DNA of 64,000 bases from Leguminivora glycinivorella (GCF_023078275.1 NC_062982.1:6274501-6338500), one strand, 5' to 3'; shown: positions 11,336 through 22,046, counted from the stretch's first letter. The notes: generated from the sequence alone by a model not told the origin. Numbers and translations are program-made.

Positions 11336-12210
11336 ATGTGATTGTGTGTGTGATTTTTTCCATTTTTCCTTTAATTTAAAAATAAATAAAATTGTACTTT
11401 AATAATGAAGAAAAGCACATCCAGCATTTTTATATCCGCATGGTTTCCACAGAATACCTATTACTTTCGTCTCCCTCATTACGACGCAAATCATTACTGG
11501 GTGAAATCGTATGGAATCTTAAAAGAGGGATTGTTAACCCTGCCAGACTTAAATCAACCCTATACATTACAACTTTAGGTTCTAATTATATAAGCAGGAT
11601 ATCAGATTATGATTAACTGTGATATGTCATTCAGTATATGGAAATATGAAAGTATTGAAAAATAAATCACTTCAGTTAAGAGGTTTTTAATAAATCATAG
11701 GGAAATTGCTGATTTTCATGTTTTGGAGGACAGATGTAGGACGAAAATAAATGTCAGAAACGTTTTTTGTGTTTGTTAAACTAAATTTAAAGAAGAAGAA
11801 GAAGATTTTAAGAAGGTTAAAGAAATAAAGTATTCTGTATTTGTACTTATTGTAACGTGGTTTAGTAAAAATGTCAAAAAAATATTTTAAGAGATAGTTG
11901 CGATGCGGCACCTTCCTACTGCTACCTTTATCGACTACACGTGAATCAAAAATAGTTAGTGAAACTTAGGTACGAATGTATTAAAATGTGAGTGTGTTTA
12001 GTAAAACGTCCCACTTTGTCGATTACCATTAAGGCGAGATTTACTTGTAGGTATCTTTATATATGAATAAACTGATAAAAGGGCTTTATATATAGCAATC
12101 GACAATCTGGGACGTTTTCCGTGCAAACAAATATACATGTATACCACAGAATTAGATTTACGTAGAAGAAACAAGTTCATCTATTTGTATGGCGGCCGAG
12201 CGTGTCAGAT
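11336..12210. other. No recognised feature
   Basis: Short AT-rich open frames only. Nothing is assignable. Confidence 0.45.
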
Positions 12211-12485
12211 TTTGTACTGAAGTTGTTACTTGCCTGTGATTTTAAATATGTCTCAGGCCCTTGAGTGTTCATAATTTTTGTGTTGTATCAATTAAATATC
12301 ACGCTCGTTACGTCAATATAAACATTAAAAATGCCTCGCATTTTTAATGTTTATATTGACTTCAACTTACAAAAATTTACGCCCGAAAGCTGCAAGCTGC
12401 GATCAAAGACGGACAACTCAGTGGATTTCACTGAGTTCATTTGACACGCTAAGTAGATACATTTGCTTGATCTATGGTATACACG
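12211..12485 (+). repeat. Family T repeat, copy with extra hairpin
   Basis: It matches 35371-35580 (GTTACTTGCCT, TTGACTTCAACT, CGAAAGCTGCAA, GACACGCTAAG, CGTTTGCTTGATCTA in variant form). Relative to that copy it contains extra sequence that includes a perfect palindrome. Confidence 0.6.
12312..12360. repeat. Perfect 23-bp inverted repeat, 3-bp loop
   Basis: GTCAATATAAACATTAAAAA continues to TGC at 12334, then loop CTC, then the exact reverse complement at 12338-12360. It lies inside family T; the other T copy lacks the palindrome. Such perfect arms imply recent origin or template-switch duplication. Confidence 0.9.
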
Positions 12486-13378
12486 GTGTTTCCGGTATCA
12501 CTCAAAACCTCAGACACCCCAACTGATTTTTATTTTTTTAAACTCATCTAGAGTATTCATCTTTTAATCTGATCGTTACTTTTTTTTTAATTGAAATTTT
12601 AATTTTCTGTACAGCTCTACTTGACTTTTAGCTCTACACTCAATAAAATAATTGCTAACTACCATCATAAACCATAAGACTATTTATTTGTGTACGTTAC
12701 TGCAACGACATAAGGTTTACCAATAGACAGCTAAGATGTCACTGTAAAACACTTTAAAGCTTTGTCACAGTAAACTTCAAGTTGGACAGGTAATCGCAGT
12801 AAGCAAATAAACTCAATATTCAAAATGACAAGGTTGTAATTAGGTACGAGTTCAATTTGTTATGACTTATGATAAACATTAAGATTTAACTGACAAACAA
12901 CGTCAAACTAGTAGCGGAAAAAATAATCGTCCATGTAACCAGCCAGTATTAATACCCCTAAATACTGAAAAAAGGTAAACAACCTCTAGCAATGCGATAT
13001 ACACAATGTTGTATTACGAGTACAATAGAATGGGCACGTAAAAAATAACTAATAATACTAATTTAAATAAAAATATTACCCCCATCAAGATATAGCTCAA
13101 TCGATTCTACTCTCGATTCTGAACAAACTGTTTTCAGGTTTTTAGTGTTAAGTGAAACACGGTGTATATGACATCTATGATGTATACTTTATCCCATCGA
13201 GTTAAATTGTGACTGCAATATCCCTCCCCAATTTAATACCATATTGTGGTTTGTTTACATTTAGTTAAATAGCTACCTAAAAAGATATAAAAGATACAAC
13301 CTCAGGCACAAGATTTCTTAAAGTAGGTAGTGTAAAATTTGCTAGGTTTCTGTTATCAGCTGAGTAAAGTACTGTACA
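12486..13378. other. No recognised feature
   Basis: AT-rich sequence with no gene-like frame. Confidence 0.45.
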
Positions 13379-13410
13379 GTAGTGTTTTGTATATTAATAC
13401 AAAACACTAC
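13379..13410. repeat. 14-bp hairpin beside a SINE
   Basis: GTAGTGTTTTGTAT at 13379-13392 pairs perfectly with 13397-13410 around the loop ATTA. It immediately precedes the target duplication of the SINE at 13429. Confidence 0.75.
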
Positions 13411-13428
13411 ATAATCTAGAAGCTAAAG

Positions 13429-13740
13429 AGGCGCTGGTGGCCTAGCGGTAATAGCGTGTGACTTTCGATTCGGAGGTCGCGGGTTCGAACCCCGGATCGC
13501 TCGTACCAATGAATTTTTCGGAACTTATGTGCGAAGTGTCATTTGATATTTGAGAGTCGCTTTTCGGTGAAGGAAAACATCGTGAGGAAACCGTAATTCC
13601 AATAAGGCCTAGTTACCCTTCGGGTTGGAAGATCAGATGGCAGTCGTAAACTGCCTACGCCAAATCTTGGAATTAGTTGTCAGAGCGGACCACAAGCTCC
13701 CATGAGCCATGGCAAACGCTGGCATAACGCAAGGATGATG
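13429..13740 (+). mobile_element. SINE-A, full-length tRNA-derived copy
   Basis: The head carries pol III boxes: A-box-like TGGCCTAGCGGTAATAGCG and B-box GGTTCGAACCC. The body contains TTCGGAACTTATGTGCGAA and GAAGGAAAACATCGTGAGGA, and the 3' end is CATAACGCAAGGATGATG. An exact 18-bp duplication, ATAATCTAGAAGCTAAAG, flanks it at 13411-13428 and 13741-13758. Small internal deletions distinguish it from the copy at 18620. Confidence 0.9.
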
Positions 13741-13758
13741 ATAATCTAGAAGCTAAAG

Positions 13759-15668
13759 TTTAAGTAGAAATCCTTGTAAAATATTCGTAATTTTACCAAG
13801 TATTTTACCGAGTACCAGGTAATTAAGTAGTCAAGTTAGAGTACAAAGTTACAACTACCGGAACTTGTAAACATGGTTCTGATTTTATAACTTTTAATTA
13901 GTTTTAATAGCTCGTTCCACCTTTTATGGACCACAAACTAATGGTATTTTGTACACTCGGTACAGTCACTGACAATAAATATAGACAATGGCCGTTGCCG
14001 TTTGTTTTAAGCAATAAGTATAGTCACCGGCAATAATATCTTATGTTATTCTCCTAAGTCATAAAAAGACACTCTTAATGCTCAACAAATAAGATTGCGT
14101 CAGGTGGTTTTGCGGCCTTCGAATAGTAAGATATTAATAGCGGTGACTGTACCTATACTATTGATTAAGAACTGAGCTTAAGTTGGTTTTAAATTAAATT
14201 CACATTTTTTTTTAAATCCTAATACCTAGTGGAGTCTTGTATTGACACTTCGTACATCTGTGATATTATGTTAAATTTTTCTTTAAGATATGGGATGAAA
14301 ACATATTATCTGTTAAACTTTTTTCATAATCATGTCCACAAAATTAAATATTGTATTTTTAGACATGTGTGCAGAAGAATTTCCCACCCTAATTTTGAAT
14401 TACCTCGGAAATATATACCGTCACCGCGAACCACGAGTTCTTTTATACGCTACATTTTGTCTTGCAGTAAAGATTCTTTATGATATTTATTATGTTTCCT
14501 TCATATATTACGAGTCAAACTTCGACGAACGATTTGCTACACCCCATTCCCTTCCCCCAATCGATATATCTAATGTCCCCCGTTCTCCAATAGTAGTTTC
14601 GCGAAAAATCGCGATTTTTCCCGTTGCCGCCCATACGTGACTTCCCCACATGTTTCCTTACACATATCTACTCGAACGTAATTCTTATAAATCGTGACAT
14701 TCCCGCTACCAAAAAAAAAAGAAGTCCCTACTAACGGCAAACGAGAACGAACCTTAAACGAAGTGGTATGGAGTTATTTGGTGTTTGCTTATGGATCGAG
14801 TTAGGACGTTTTTTGACAGTCGTAAATGTGAATTTCGTGAGATTGGCTGTCTAGAGCATACCTAAAGGTTTTTACGAGTTACTTTAGGGTTTTCTTATGA
14901 AATTTATGAGTGCTGTTAGAACGTTTGTGTGTGAACTTTGTAATGGATTTTCCTAAAGAGTTTTTGATGTTCAATAATTGTAATTTTGGTTACAAACTCG
15001 CACGGTTTTCTCCTTATGTCCTATAAAAGCGAATCCTTTACGCCTTGTGGTGCTCTAATACGGGCAATACAATTTCAAGCAATCTACATACCATTGTTGC
15101 GTTTGTTCCAAACGCACCAACTAACTACGGAGCAAACGCTGCAATGGTATGTAAATTATGATCCTTGTTAAAAACTGCAGATAGAGAAGGCTACAAATAC
15201 AGTACATCAGTCGTAACTTGGTATTGCGGCATGTATAGTTAGTTAGTTCAGAATGGTAGTTACTGCGTTGTTTGAGCGGTACAATTGATATACAACTATT
15301 AAAGTAAAAAAAAAAAACTATAATGCCTTTACACATGGCAACTTGAGCGTAACATTTAAGCACATGAATTGCTCTATTCATAAAGAAAAGTAATGGGGTC
15401 GGGCAGAAAGGGGTTCATTACAAACCATTACTCGGAACTTCTAACGGCAAGTTCATAAAGTCTTACGTACAAGTAGTATGAATAAAATGGTTCAAAATTA
15501 TAGAATTGAATGTTATACGATTACTACTTTGTATGCAAATTTAACGTTTTCTAAAAATGGAATATATTAGAACTATGATAGCCATATAAAAAAGTTTGAT
15601 GAATGACCATCTTTCGAACGTAAAGGATTGCAATAATTTTAAAATGTTTTGTTTAGAATTTATCAAAG
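13759..15668. other. Unclassified sequence
   Basis: No gene is supported. A perfect palindrome GAAAAATCGCGATTTTTC lies at 14602-14619, and an imperfect 20-bp inverted repeat at 15085-15153 is listed separately. Open frames at 14229-14640 overlap in two phases and lack domain character. Confidence 0.45.
15085..15153. repeat. Small inverted repeat, 20-bp arms
   Basis: TACATACCATTGTTGCGTTT at 15085-15104 pairs with 15134-15153 with two mismatches. It may be a tiny MITE or foldback. No second copy was seen. Confidence 0.5.
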
Positions 15669-15845
15669 AGGATCGAGTATTATAGAGAGTTACTGTCAAA
15701 GAAAAATGTGTAATCACAGTGCATCTCTGAACTGAGACTGCCATCTCTCAACAAAAGCTTAAAACTTTTGAAACTCAGTTTTGATAATTTGGCCCAATTT
15801 GTTAGCTTGATATGTGTTAAAAAGTAAAATATTAATATACTTGCC
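15669..15845 (+). repeat. Family Z element, 3'-truncated copy
   Basis: It matches the 5' two thirds of Z at 24946-25213 (AGGATCGAGTATTATAGAG, GAGAGTTACTGTCAAAG, CTGCCATCTCTC, GTTAGCTTGATATGTGTTAA). It ends near ATTAATA, where other copies continue into GTCTATACGGAGTTACATA. Confidence 0.7.
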
Positions 15846-16152
15846 AGTTTGTTCGCATGTAAACCGACGGCCGTTTTGAGTTGTGGCTGTATAGCACACG
15901 TTTTAAATGTAAGTTTTGAGTTGCGTCCTAAAAACTTGAGTGATAATTGCGATAAATCCCTTTAAATATTGTGTCAAACAGTCAGTATCACACTTATTAT
16001 TACAAAATTACCAGCCCGACGCCGAAACTACTACACAAAATGATTAAACAAATCTCAATTTTGTTTTCTTACAAGTGCAGTTCAATATGTCTCATTACTA
16101 AGGTCATAATTATTTTTACCAGTCAGTACACGTTGTTCTCTACTTAAATTAT

Positions 16153-17012
16153 TAAAAAACTAGACTTCAGATATTCAACGGCATTTGTCGAAAGTGTCTT
16201 AGTTGTCAAAGCGGACCCCAGGCTCCCATGAGCCGTGGCAAATGCCGGGATAACGCAAGGAGGATGATGATTTGTCGAAAGTGTCTTAAGATCAGCCCTT
16301 TTTCCGCTAAACTTGGTTATGGGGCACTCGAAGGCTATATGGTGCACCGTCGGATCTGGGTGGCCACACTGTCACTCCACAGACTCGCACCATCCCCATC
16401 TGCACCACAAAGATGAGCAGTTTCCGATGCCTGCCCTGATATGGTTCAGCCGACACCAAACCTGTCGAGGCTCCTTAAATCACACCGGTCGGGCCCCAGT
16501 ATCGAACTCGTACAGCTCTGTAGGAAGAGCTCTGGCTACCCAGTCCATTATCCATGCCTCTAAGGGGCATTGGGGGGGTAGTCGAGACTTCAGTCTGAGA
16601 GCCTTTAGCGCGTCGAGGTCTCGGTGGATGGGTAAACTTGTGTCTGCTCGAATCTTGGCGATTTCACGAAATAGGCACTTTTCTCGGCGGAAGTTTAGAG
16701 GTAAAATATGAGTCAGCACCGGCAACCAGTGTGTGGGAGTTGGTTTAAGGCAGCCTCTGATGAGTCACATAGTGTGGTTCAGCTGGGCGTTACCTCGGTA
16801 GTATGGGTGCTGTTTAGCCACACCGCTGAGCAGTACTCGGCAGAGCAGTAGACTAGGGATAGCGCGGTTGTCAGAAATGTTGCTTCGCTGGCACTCCAGG
16901 TAGTTCCAGTAAGCTTGTGAATGATGCTGTTCTGGGTCTTGACCTTCGCAGAGGCTGGTCAGGTCTTCCTTCAAATTCAGGCTTATATCTAGGGTGACAC
17001 CAAGATACGTAA
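16153..17012 (-). pseudogene. LINE reverse-transcriptase C-terminal remnant
   Basis: Conceptual minus-strand reading across several frameshifts gives LINE-type C-terminal sequence: a TYLGV-like start near 17010, HTMRLIRGCL near 16765, NFRREKCLF near 16690, then a cysteine/histidine segment ending DPTVHHIAFECPITKFSG near 16310-16400, and a tail containing AVEYLKS near 16170. The C-x-C...H-x3-C pattern and the AV-EYL tail resemble Jockey/R1-type LINE ends. The endonuclease and catalytic RT are absent. Frames switch at least three times and a SINE interrupts it, so it is dead. The clade call is inference. Confidence 0.65.
16202..16269 (+). mobile_element. SINE-A, strongly 5'-truncated, inside dead LINE
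   Basis: Only the last 68 bp of SINE-A remain (GTTGTCAAAGCGGACCCCAG through AACGCAAGGAGGATGATG). A perfect 19-bp duplication, ATTTGTCGAAAGTGTCTTA, flanks it at 16183-16201 and 16270-16288. It splits the LINE C-terminus, so it is younger than the LINE. Confidence 0.9.
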
Positions 17013-17504
17013 GCTACAAAGTTTTATTTGTTTCGATTTTAAATAATTAATATTATTTGGTAATGACGTAATATAATGTTGATGATTATAAGCTAGTTAC
17101 ACATAATTATTGCTATCGTTACTGTCAAAGTTCGTAAATAAAATTATTTTAACTATTTGGTGTTTTTTCATATATATTTGCATGATACCTTTATCGAATA
17201 ATATCGTTTAATTTTGGACGCATCTCAAAATCATAAAAAAACGTTTCTGCAATACAGCCATAACTCTAAATACCTGTCTTTCAGGCATTGTATCTCAAAA
17301 AAAAAAGATTTTTTTTGCGAAAAGTGGCATGATCTTATGGAGGGTTATATCATTCCGAGTAAAAATAGCTAAATTTCAAATTCATATACCTAAAACTGAA
17401 GAAGTAAGATCCTATTTAACAGCCTCAACTATACTCTCAAAACTTTGAGACGCGATTTCTCGAAAAAATGGTTTTTTGAATTGTGGCCGTATAGCAGGCA
17501 CACG
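17013..17504. other. Unclassified AT-rich sequence
   Basis: No gene is visible. GAATTGTGGCCGTATAGCA at 17477 resembles GAGTTGTGGCTGTATAGCA at 15878, so both lie in a shared, diverged repeat. Confidence 0.4.
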
Positions 17505-18214
17505 GCGATATGCGCAATCTAGCCGAGCGTTCCCCAAAAGTGTAACGCCATCTAGGCCACCGTATCTTTTTCTTTAGGGCTTTGAGGTACGTTTTTAGGG
17601 TTCCGTAGTCAACTAGGAACCCTTATAGTTTCGCCATGTCTGTCTGTCTGTCTGTCTGTCTGTCCGTTCGTCCGTCCGCGGATAATCTCAGTAACCGTTA
17701 GCACTAGAAAGCTGAAATTTGGTACCAATATGTATATTAATCACGCCAAGAAAGTGCAAAAATAAAAAATGGAAAAAAATGTTTTATTAGGGTACCCCCC
17801 CCCCCCCCCCCTACATATAAAGTGGGGGCTGATATTTTTTTTTATTCCAACCCCAACGTGTGATATATTGTTGGATAGGTATTTAAAAATGAATAAGGGT
17901 TTACTAAGATCGTTTTTTGATAATATCAATATTTTCGAAAATAATCGCTCCTAAAGGAAAAAAAAGTGCGTCTCCCCCCTCTAACTTTTAAACCATATGT
18001 TTAAAAAATATTAAAAAGTCACAAAAGTAGAACTTTGTAAAGACTTTCTAGAAAAATTGTTTTGAACTTGATAGGTTCAGTAGTTTTTCAGAAAAATACG
18101 GAAAACTACGGAACCCTACACTGAGCGTGGCCCGACACGCTCTTGACCGGTTTTTTTCTTAGACTTTATCCGTCTATACGGAGTTACATATGTCTTTGGA
18201 ATAAATCTATTTTT
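17505..18214 (+). repeat. Family Z 3' part, split by a Q element
   Basis: CTAGCCGAGCG and CTTTGAGGTACG (17518-17591) continue after the insertion as CTTAGACTTTATCCGTCTAT and ACGGAGTTACATATGTCTTTG (to 18200). At 25160-25213 the same two parts are contiguous, which marks the Q insertion point in a T run. Confidence 0.75.
17592..18157 (-). mobile_element. Family Q element
   Basis: This minus-oriented copy runs from TTTTTAGGGTTCCGTAGTC to CACGCTCTTGACCGGTTTTT. It contains a C homopolymer of about 18 at 17797-17814 where other copies have 6-8. It is inserted within family Z. Confidence 0.8.
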
Positions 18215-18308
18215 TTATTTTGGTGGTGTAAAATGTTTATGTGTTCGATCGACTGAGAAGATTACAAGTTTAAGTATAAAACATGTTCTTGAGGAATTAC
18301 AAAACACT

Positions 18309-18394
18309 ACTTTATTTCTAAATAATTTAGGTTATACTCTAGGCTTAGGGGTACCTAAGCCTAGAGTATAACCTAAATTATTTAGAAATAAAGT
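18309..18394. repeat. Perfect 41-bp inverted repeat, GGTA loop
   Basis: Positions 18309-18349 (starting ACTTTATTTCTAAATAATTT) are the exact reverse complement of 18354-18394, separated only by GGTA at 18350-18353. There is no mismatch in 41 bp. The extruded form would be a long stable cruciform or hairpin. No coding role is seen. Confidence 0.9.
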
Positions 18395-18396
18395 TA

Positions 18397-18418
18397 GAGG
18401 CAGAAGGTATTCTGCCTC
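18397..18418. repeat. 9-bp hairpin, GGTA loop
   Basis: GAGGCAGAA, loop GGTA, then TTCTGCCTC. It starts two bases after the 41-bp palindrome and uses the same four-base loop. Confidence 0.85.
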
Positions 18419-18619
18419 CTATATCTTATGCATTTGTTTTTATTTTTGATCTAAGTAGATTAATCGAAGAGCAAAATTTGTCAACCTTATCTTATAAGGA
18501 AAACGGAATACGGGTACGGGGAAGACCAAAGTGACGTATCAGGAACTCAAAAAAACGTCAGAGAGAAGGACGGACTAGCGATTACTCCACAGATAAAAGA
18601 GCCTGATGGCTTTTAACAA

Positions 18620-18966
18620 AAATATGATAATCATCATCCTCCTTGCGTTATCCCGGCATTTGCCACGGCTCATGGAAGCCTGGGGTCCGCTTTGACAACT
18701 AATCCCAAGATTTGGCGTAGACACTAGTTTTACGAAAGCGACTGCCATCTGACCTTCCAACCCGAAGGGTAACTAGGCCTTATTGGAATTAGTCCGGTTT
18801 CCTCACGATGTTTTCCTTCACCGAAAAGCGACTGGCAAATATCAAATGACATTTCGCACATAAGTTCCGAAAAACTCATTGGTACGAGCCGGGGTTCGAA
18901 CCCGCGACCTCCGGATTGAAAGTCGCACGCTCTTACCGCTAGGCCACCAGCGCTTCATGACGCGAG
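18620..18966 (-). mobile_element. SINE-A, full-length minus copy
   Basis: The minus strand gives GCGCTGGTGGCCTAGCGGTA (A-box region), GGTTCGAACCCCGGCTCG (B-box) and the complete body to CATCATCC at 18630. The flanks AAGAGCCTGA-TGGCTTTTA and AAGAGCCTGAGTGATGGC (18597-18619 and 18967-18993) form a long target duplication with a 4-bp length difference. It is the best-preserved copy here. Confidence 0.88.
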
Positions 18967-18993
18967 AAGAGCCTGAGTGATGGCTTTTAACAA

Positions 18994-20055
18994 GGAGATG
19001 ATATAAGATAATAATTACTCACAAAACGACGAACAACCGACAGCTCTTACTAAAAATATCTAAACTGAGTTTAGTACTTTGCAACTACGGTAAATTTTAA
19101 ATAACTACGAATATATAAACATCGGCTAGCTAAGTACTCTATGTTTGCCGTGACATATCGTCAATAAACTGGACTCCGCCTTCGCTGGTGAATCATTGCT
19201 ATACTGGTCTGTAATGACTTTAAACACCAACTTAAAGCTTAACGATCACTGACTAAAATTCACAGTTTGAGTATCACAGCCAGAACTTTGACTCTCTAAG
19301 ATAAGAACAAAATGTTTGATAGTCTGATCGGTCGCAAAGTGCTATAGGTGCAAGAAATTTGGCCTTCGGAATAAATTTTATAAAAAAACAATTGAATTAA
19401 TGCTAAACCTCATTTATAAGTGAATTGAAAGTATCGAAACTCAATTAAGTACGGCGTTATTATAAACCTTAACCTAACGTATTTTATCTAAATTACCTAA
19501 ATTATCAAAATGCAACTTCCTTTTTCTCATTTTATTCGCTCTAGAAAAAATATAGACGTATATTCTGCTTACAAGATCCCTCAGATTTATCACTAGCAAT
19601 TTTATGCTAAAATAACACTAATTTATTATGAAATATAATATGACTTTAATAATAAATGAAAATTTTACCGGTTTCTCTGTTATTATACATACATATATAA
19701 CGACCCTTCAAACTTGCTCTTGCATCGTAGTTTTCTTGTGACTGTTTTTATGGACTAGTCCATTATAGGCTTCGGCTATTGCTTAACATGAGTATATAAA
19801 GTGTCATTATAAAATTACTTATATTATGCTACCCTTCATATTTTAGGACAGTATTGTATGTAAAGTTATTGTACTGCACACCACCTATTCTGTGGCCCAG
19901 CATCCCGATTGATATGTTACCAGCTTAACGAGTCAAGTGGATGGGAATCATTAATTCACTAGTACAAATGTGCCCGAGAACCGCGTTTAGTTAGTTGTAA
20001 ATCTTTTTAAAACACGTGTTGTGTGATGTGTGAGTAATGTATTGTACCAAATAGA
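18994..20055. other. No recognised feature
   Basis: AT-rich sequence with no gene-like frame and no match to other repeats in the window. Confidence 0.45.
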
Positions 20056-20333
20056 CATGTAACTCTAAAGTCTAAGAAAAAAACGTACCTTAAAGCCATA
20101 GAGAAAAAGTTACCGTGGCCGTGGTCTAGATGACAATTCACCTTTGGGGGACGCTCGGCTAGATCGCGTTAATATTAATATTTGACATTTTAACACAATA
20201 CATATCAAGCTAACAATATGGGCCAAATTGACAAAACTGAGGTTCAAAAGTTTTAAGCTTGTGTCGAGAGATGGCAGTCCATGTACTGTAATTACACATT
20301 TTACTTTGACAGTAACTCTCTATAATACCAGGG
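20056..20333 (-). repeat. Family Z element, near-complete minus copy
   Basis: Reverse complement matches 24946-25213: GAGAGTTACTGTCAAAGTAA, CTGCCATCTCTCG, TTTTGTCAATTTGGCCC, GCTTGATATGTGTTAA, then CTTAGACTTTAGAGTTACAT with a short internal deletion near the 3' end. Confidence 0.7.
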
Positions 20334-20460
20334 GCGGCTCACTCCACGCGCACTTTCTATTGTTATTTTACGTCGCGAGTTTTTATTAAGGTTCATATGC
20401 GATGTCCGCATGTGGAATGGGCAACAATGCTAAGTTAAATAGACATCATGAATAAAATAT

Positions 20461-20546
20461 GTACCATAGGACATTCTTACACAGATCTACTATTGATTAA
20501 GTCCCACGGAAAAGTTCAATAAGGCTTGTGATGTTGGAACTTTAAC
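20461..20546 (-). repeat. SINE-B 3' fragment, diverged
   Basis: GGACATTCTTACACAGAT, then AGTCCCACGG and AAGGCTTGTG match 35790-35870, the 3' region of SINE-B. The tRNA-like head is absent. Confidence 0.5.
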
Positions 20547-20693
20547 CAAAATACTGTATATATACCTAGAAAGTAGGTACTCAAGACTTAAATATAATAC
20601 CTAGTATAAAATTTTATCTGAGTAATTAATTCGTTTTAATTCATATGCATCCCTATCATCCGACGCTGCGCACGTGCGGCCGGTTTCTTTGTA

Positions 20694-20762
20694 AAAAAAC
20701 CGGCCAAGTGCGAGTCGGACTCGCCCACCGAGGGTTCCGTACAAACTTTCAATGATTAAAAT
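20694..20762 (+). repeat. Family G element, terminal fragment
   Basis: AAAAAACCGGCCAAGTGCGA, GTCGGACTCGCCC, GAGGGTTCCGTAC. This resembles the start of G at 23538 (AAGTGCGAGTCGGATTTCG) and shares the CCGGCCAAG opening of family Q, so G and Q look like sister families. Confidence 0.55.
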
Positions 20763-20774
20763 AACCATACTACT

Positions 20775-21090
20775 CATACTCATATTCATTTATTCATTCA
20801 ACGCCATTTTACACGTCAAGATTTGATTTAAAAAAATAATATTCATACAACAATAATACTTAGAGAATAAATAGACAGAAGATTGAAATTACAAAAAGTT
20901 AGGCAATATTCACATAAAAAATGCACAAAATTATTTTTCTAATTAGGTAATAAAAAAATTGTCATAAGTGTAGAACGGGTGCTCGACCAGCCAATTTTTT
21001 AAGCGATAGGTACTTAATGTTCGACACACTAGGCGCTTCAACCACATATTGCGGCAATTTATTATAGACGGCAGTCCATCACATGTGTTA
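20775..21090 (-). pseudogene. LINE ORF2 C-terminus with 3' tail
   Basis: The minus strand from about 21085 to 20960 reads VYNKLPQYVVEAPSVSNIKY then LSLKKL and a stop. The pattern Y-N-x-LP...AP-x5-K...LKK is the usual end of CR1/Jockey-type LINE polymerases. It is followed by an AT-rich 3' region and a TGAATGAATAAATGAATATG tail at 20775-20800. It is heavily 5'-truncated. The family assignment is inference. Confidence 0.5.
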
Positions 21091-21183
21091 ATTTGACCGT
21101 AAATTGGATTTCGCCAATTTACGGTCGATACCTACTAACTTTCCGGCATTTCGAATGTTGTACTTGGAACACATGTTCTTAGT

Positions 21184-21300
21184 TTTGTCACAGAATATAT
21201 GTATAATAGTACAAGTACAGAAGGCTCACTCCTTTGATGTTCACAAAATGACGCTATTCTAAATTCTTACATACATTAACAAACGGACCGCACGCGAGCA
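21184..21300 (+). repeat. Family W repeat, partial
   Basis: CACAGAATATATG, GTACAGAAGGCTCACTCC, TTTGATGTTCACAAAATG and GCACGCGAGCAGCC match 51846-51965. It runs directly into the family X copy. Confidence 0.6.
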
Positions 21301-21518
21301 GCCAACATTGAATTTTTCCCCTCACTAGCTCGGAAACACGTGTTTTGTCCTTTAATACCAGCGGGTAAAAACGCATTTTATCCACTAGTGCTTTAAAATT
21401 GATAAAAGTAGGTGAATCTAGTAATAAAGATCATTTACCACCTGTGGAACTACTGGAAGCAGTGATAAAAGAAAATCTTGCAGTACAAAAGGCGGACTCA
21501 TGCTTTAAGGAATTCTCT
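21300..21518 (-). repeat. Family X repeat, minus copy
   Basis: Reverse complement matches 1-121 and 34850-34985 (GGTAAATCATCTTTATTAC, CACTAGTGGATAAAATGCG). Its inner edge passes into the minisatellite at 21519, so the array sits within or at the end of an X copy. Confidence 0.65.
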
Positions 21519-22046
21519 ACTATGTTGATCTTTCTTTTATGCGGGGGGCTTCGCCCCCCGAGCTCTCCTTTATATGCTCTTAAGGGTCTCAAGAAAACCC
21601 TATCCCAACTTATTTTAAATACTATGTTGATCTTTCTTTTATGCGGGGGGCTTCGCCCTCGAGCCCCCCTTATTCATGCTCTTCAGGGTCACAAGAAAAC
21701 CCTATCCCAACTTACTTTAAATACTACGTTGATGTTTATTTTATGCGGAGGGCTTCGCCCCCCGAGCCCCTCTTTATTTCCTCTTAAGGGTCTCAAGAAA
21801 ACCCTATCCCAACTTATTTTAAATACTATGTTGATCTTTTTTTTGTGGGGAGCTTCGCCCCCGAGCCCCCCCTTTATTTCCTCTGGAGGGTCACAAGAAA
21901 ACCTTAACCCAACTTATTTTAAATACTACGTTGATCAGTCTTTTTTGTGGGGGGCTTCGATCGCCCCTGAGCCCCCTTTACTTGCTCTTAAGGGTCTCAA
22001 GAAAACCCTATCCCAACTTATTTTAAATACTACGTTGATCTTTTTA
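21519..22046 (+). repeat. Minisatellite 1, about 102-bp unit, five copies
   Basis: ACTAYGTTGATC recurs at 21519, 21621, 21723, 21825, 21925 and 22029, giving periods of 102, 102, 102, 100 and 104. Each unit has a GC-rich hairpin of the form GGGGGGC-TTCG-CCCCC, a stable tetraloop motif, then CTTAAGGGTCTCAAGAAAA and a T-rich end. Units differ by scattered substitutions. Confidence 0.95.

Noticed and set aside
13429..13510. Functional tRNA genes at A/B-box sites (also 6644, 11248, 18880, 29430, 31500, 37090, 49930, 53700, 56080)
   Set aside because: Each B-box belongs to a SINE head or a degenerate fragment; no complete cloverleaf with matching acceptor stem was found.
16144..16347. 67-codon minus-strand frame as an independent gene
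   Set aside because: It is the end of the LINE remnant with SINE-A sequence translated in the middle.
21530..21560. Bacterial-type rho-independent terminators from the GGGGGGC-TTCG-CCCCC stems
   Set aside because: The setting is a eukaryotic minisatellite; the stem recurs in every unit and no gene precedes it.
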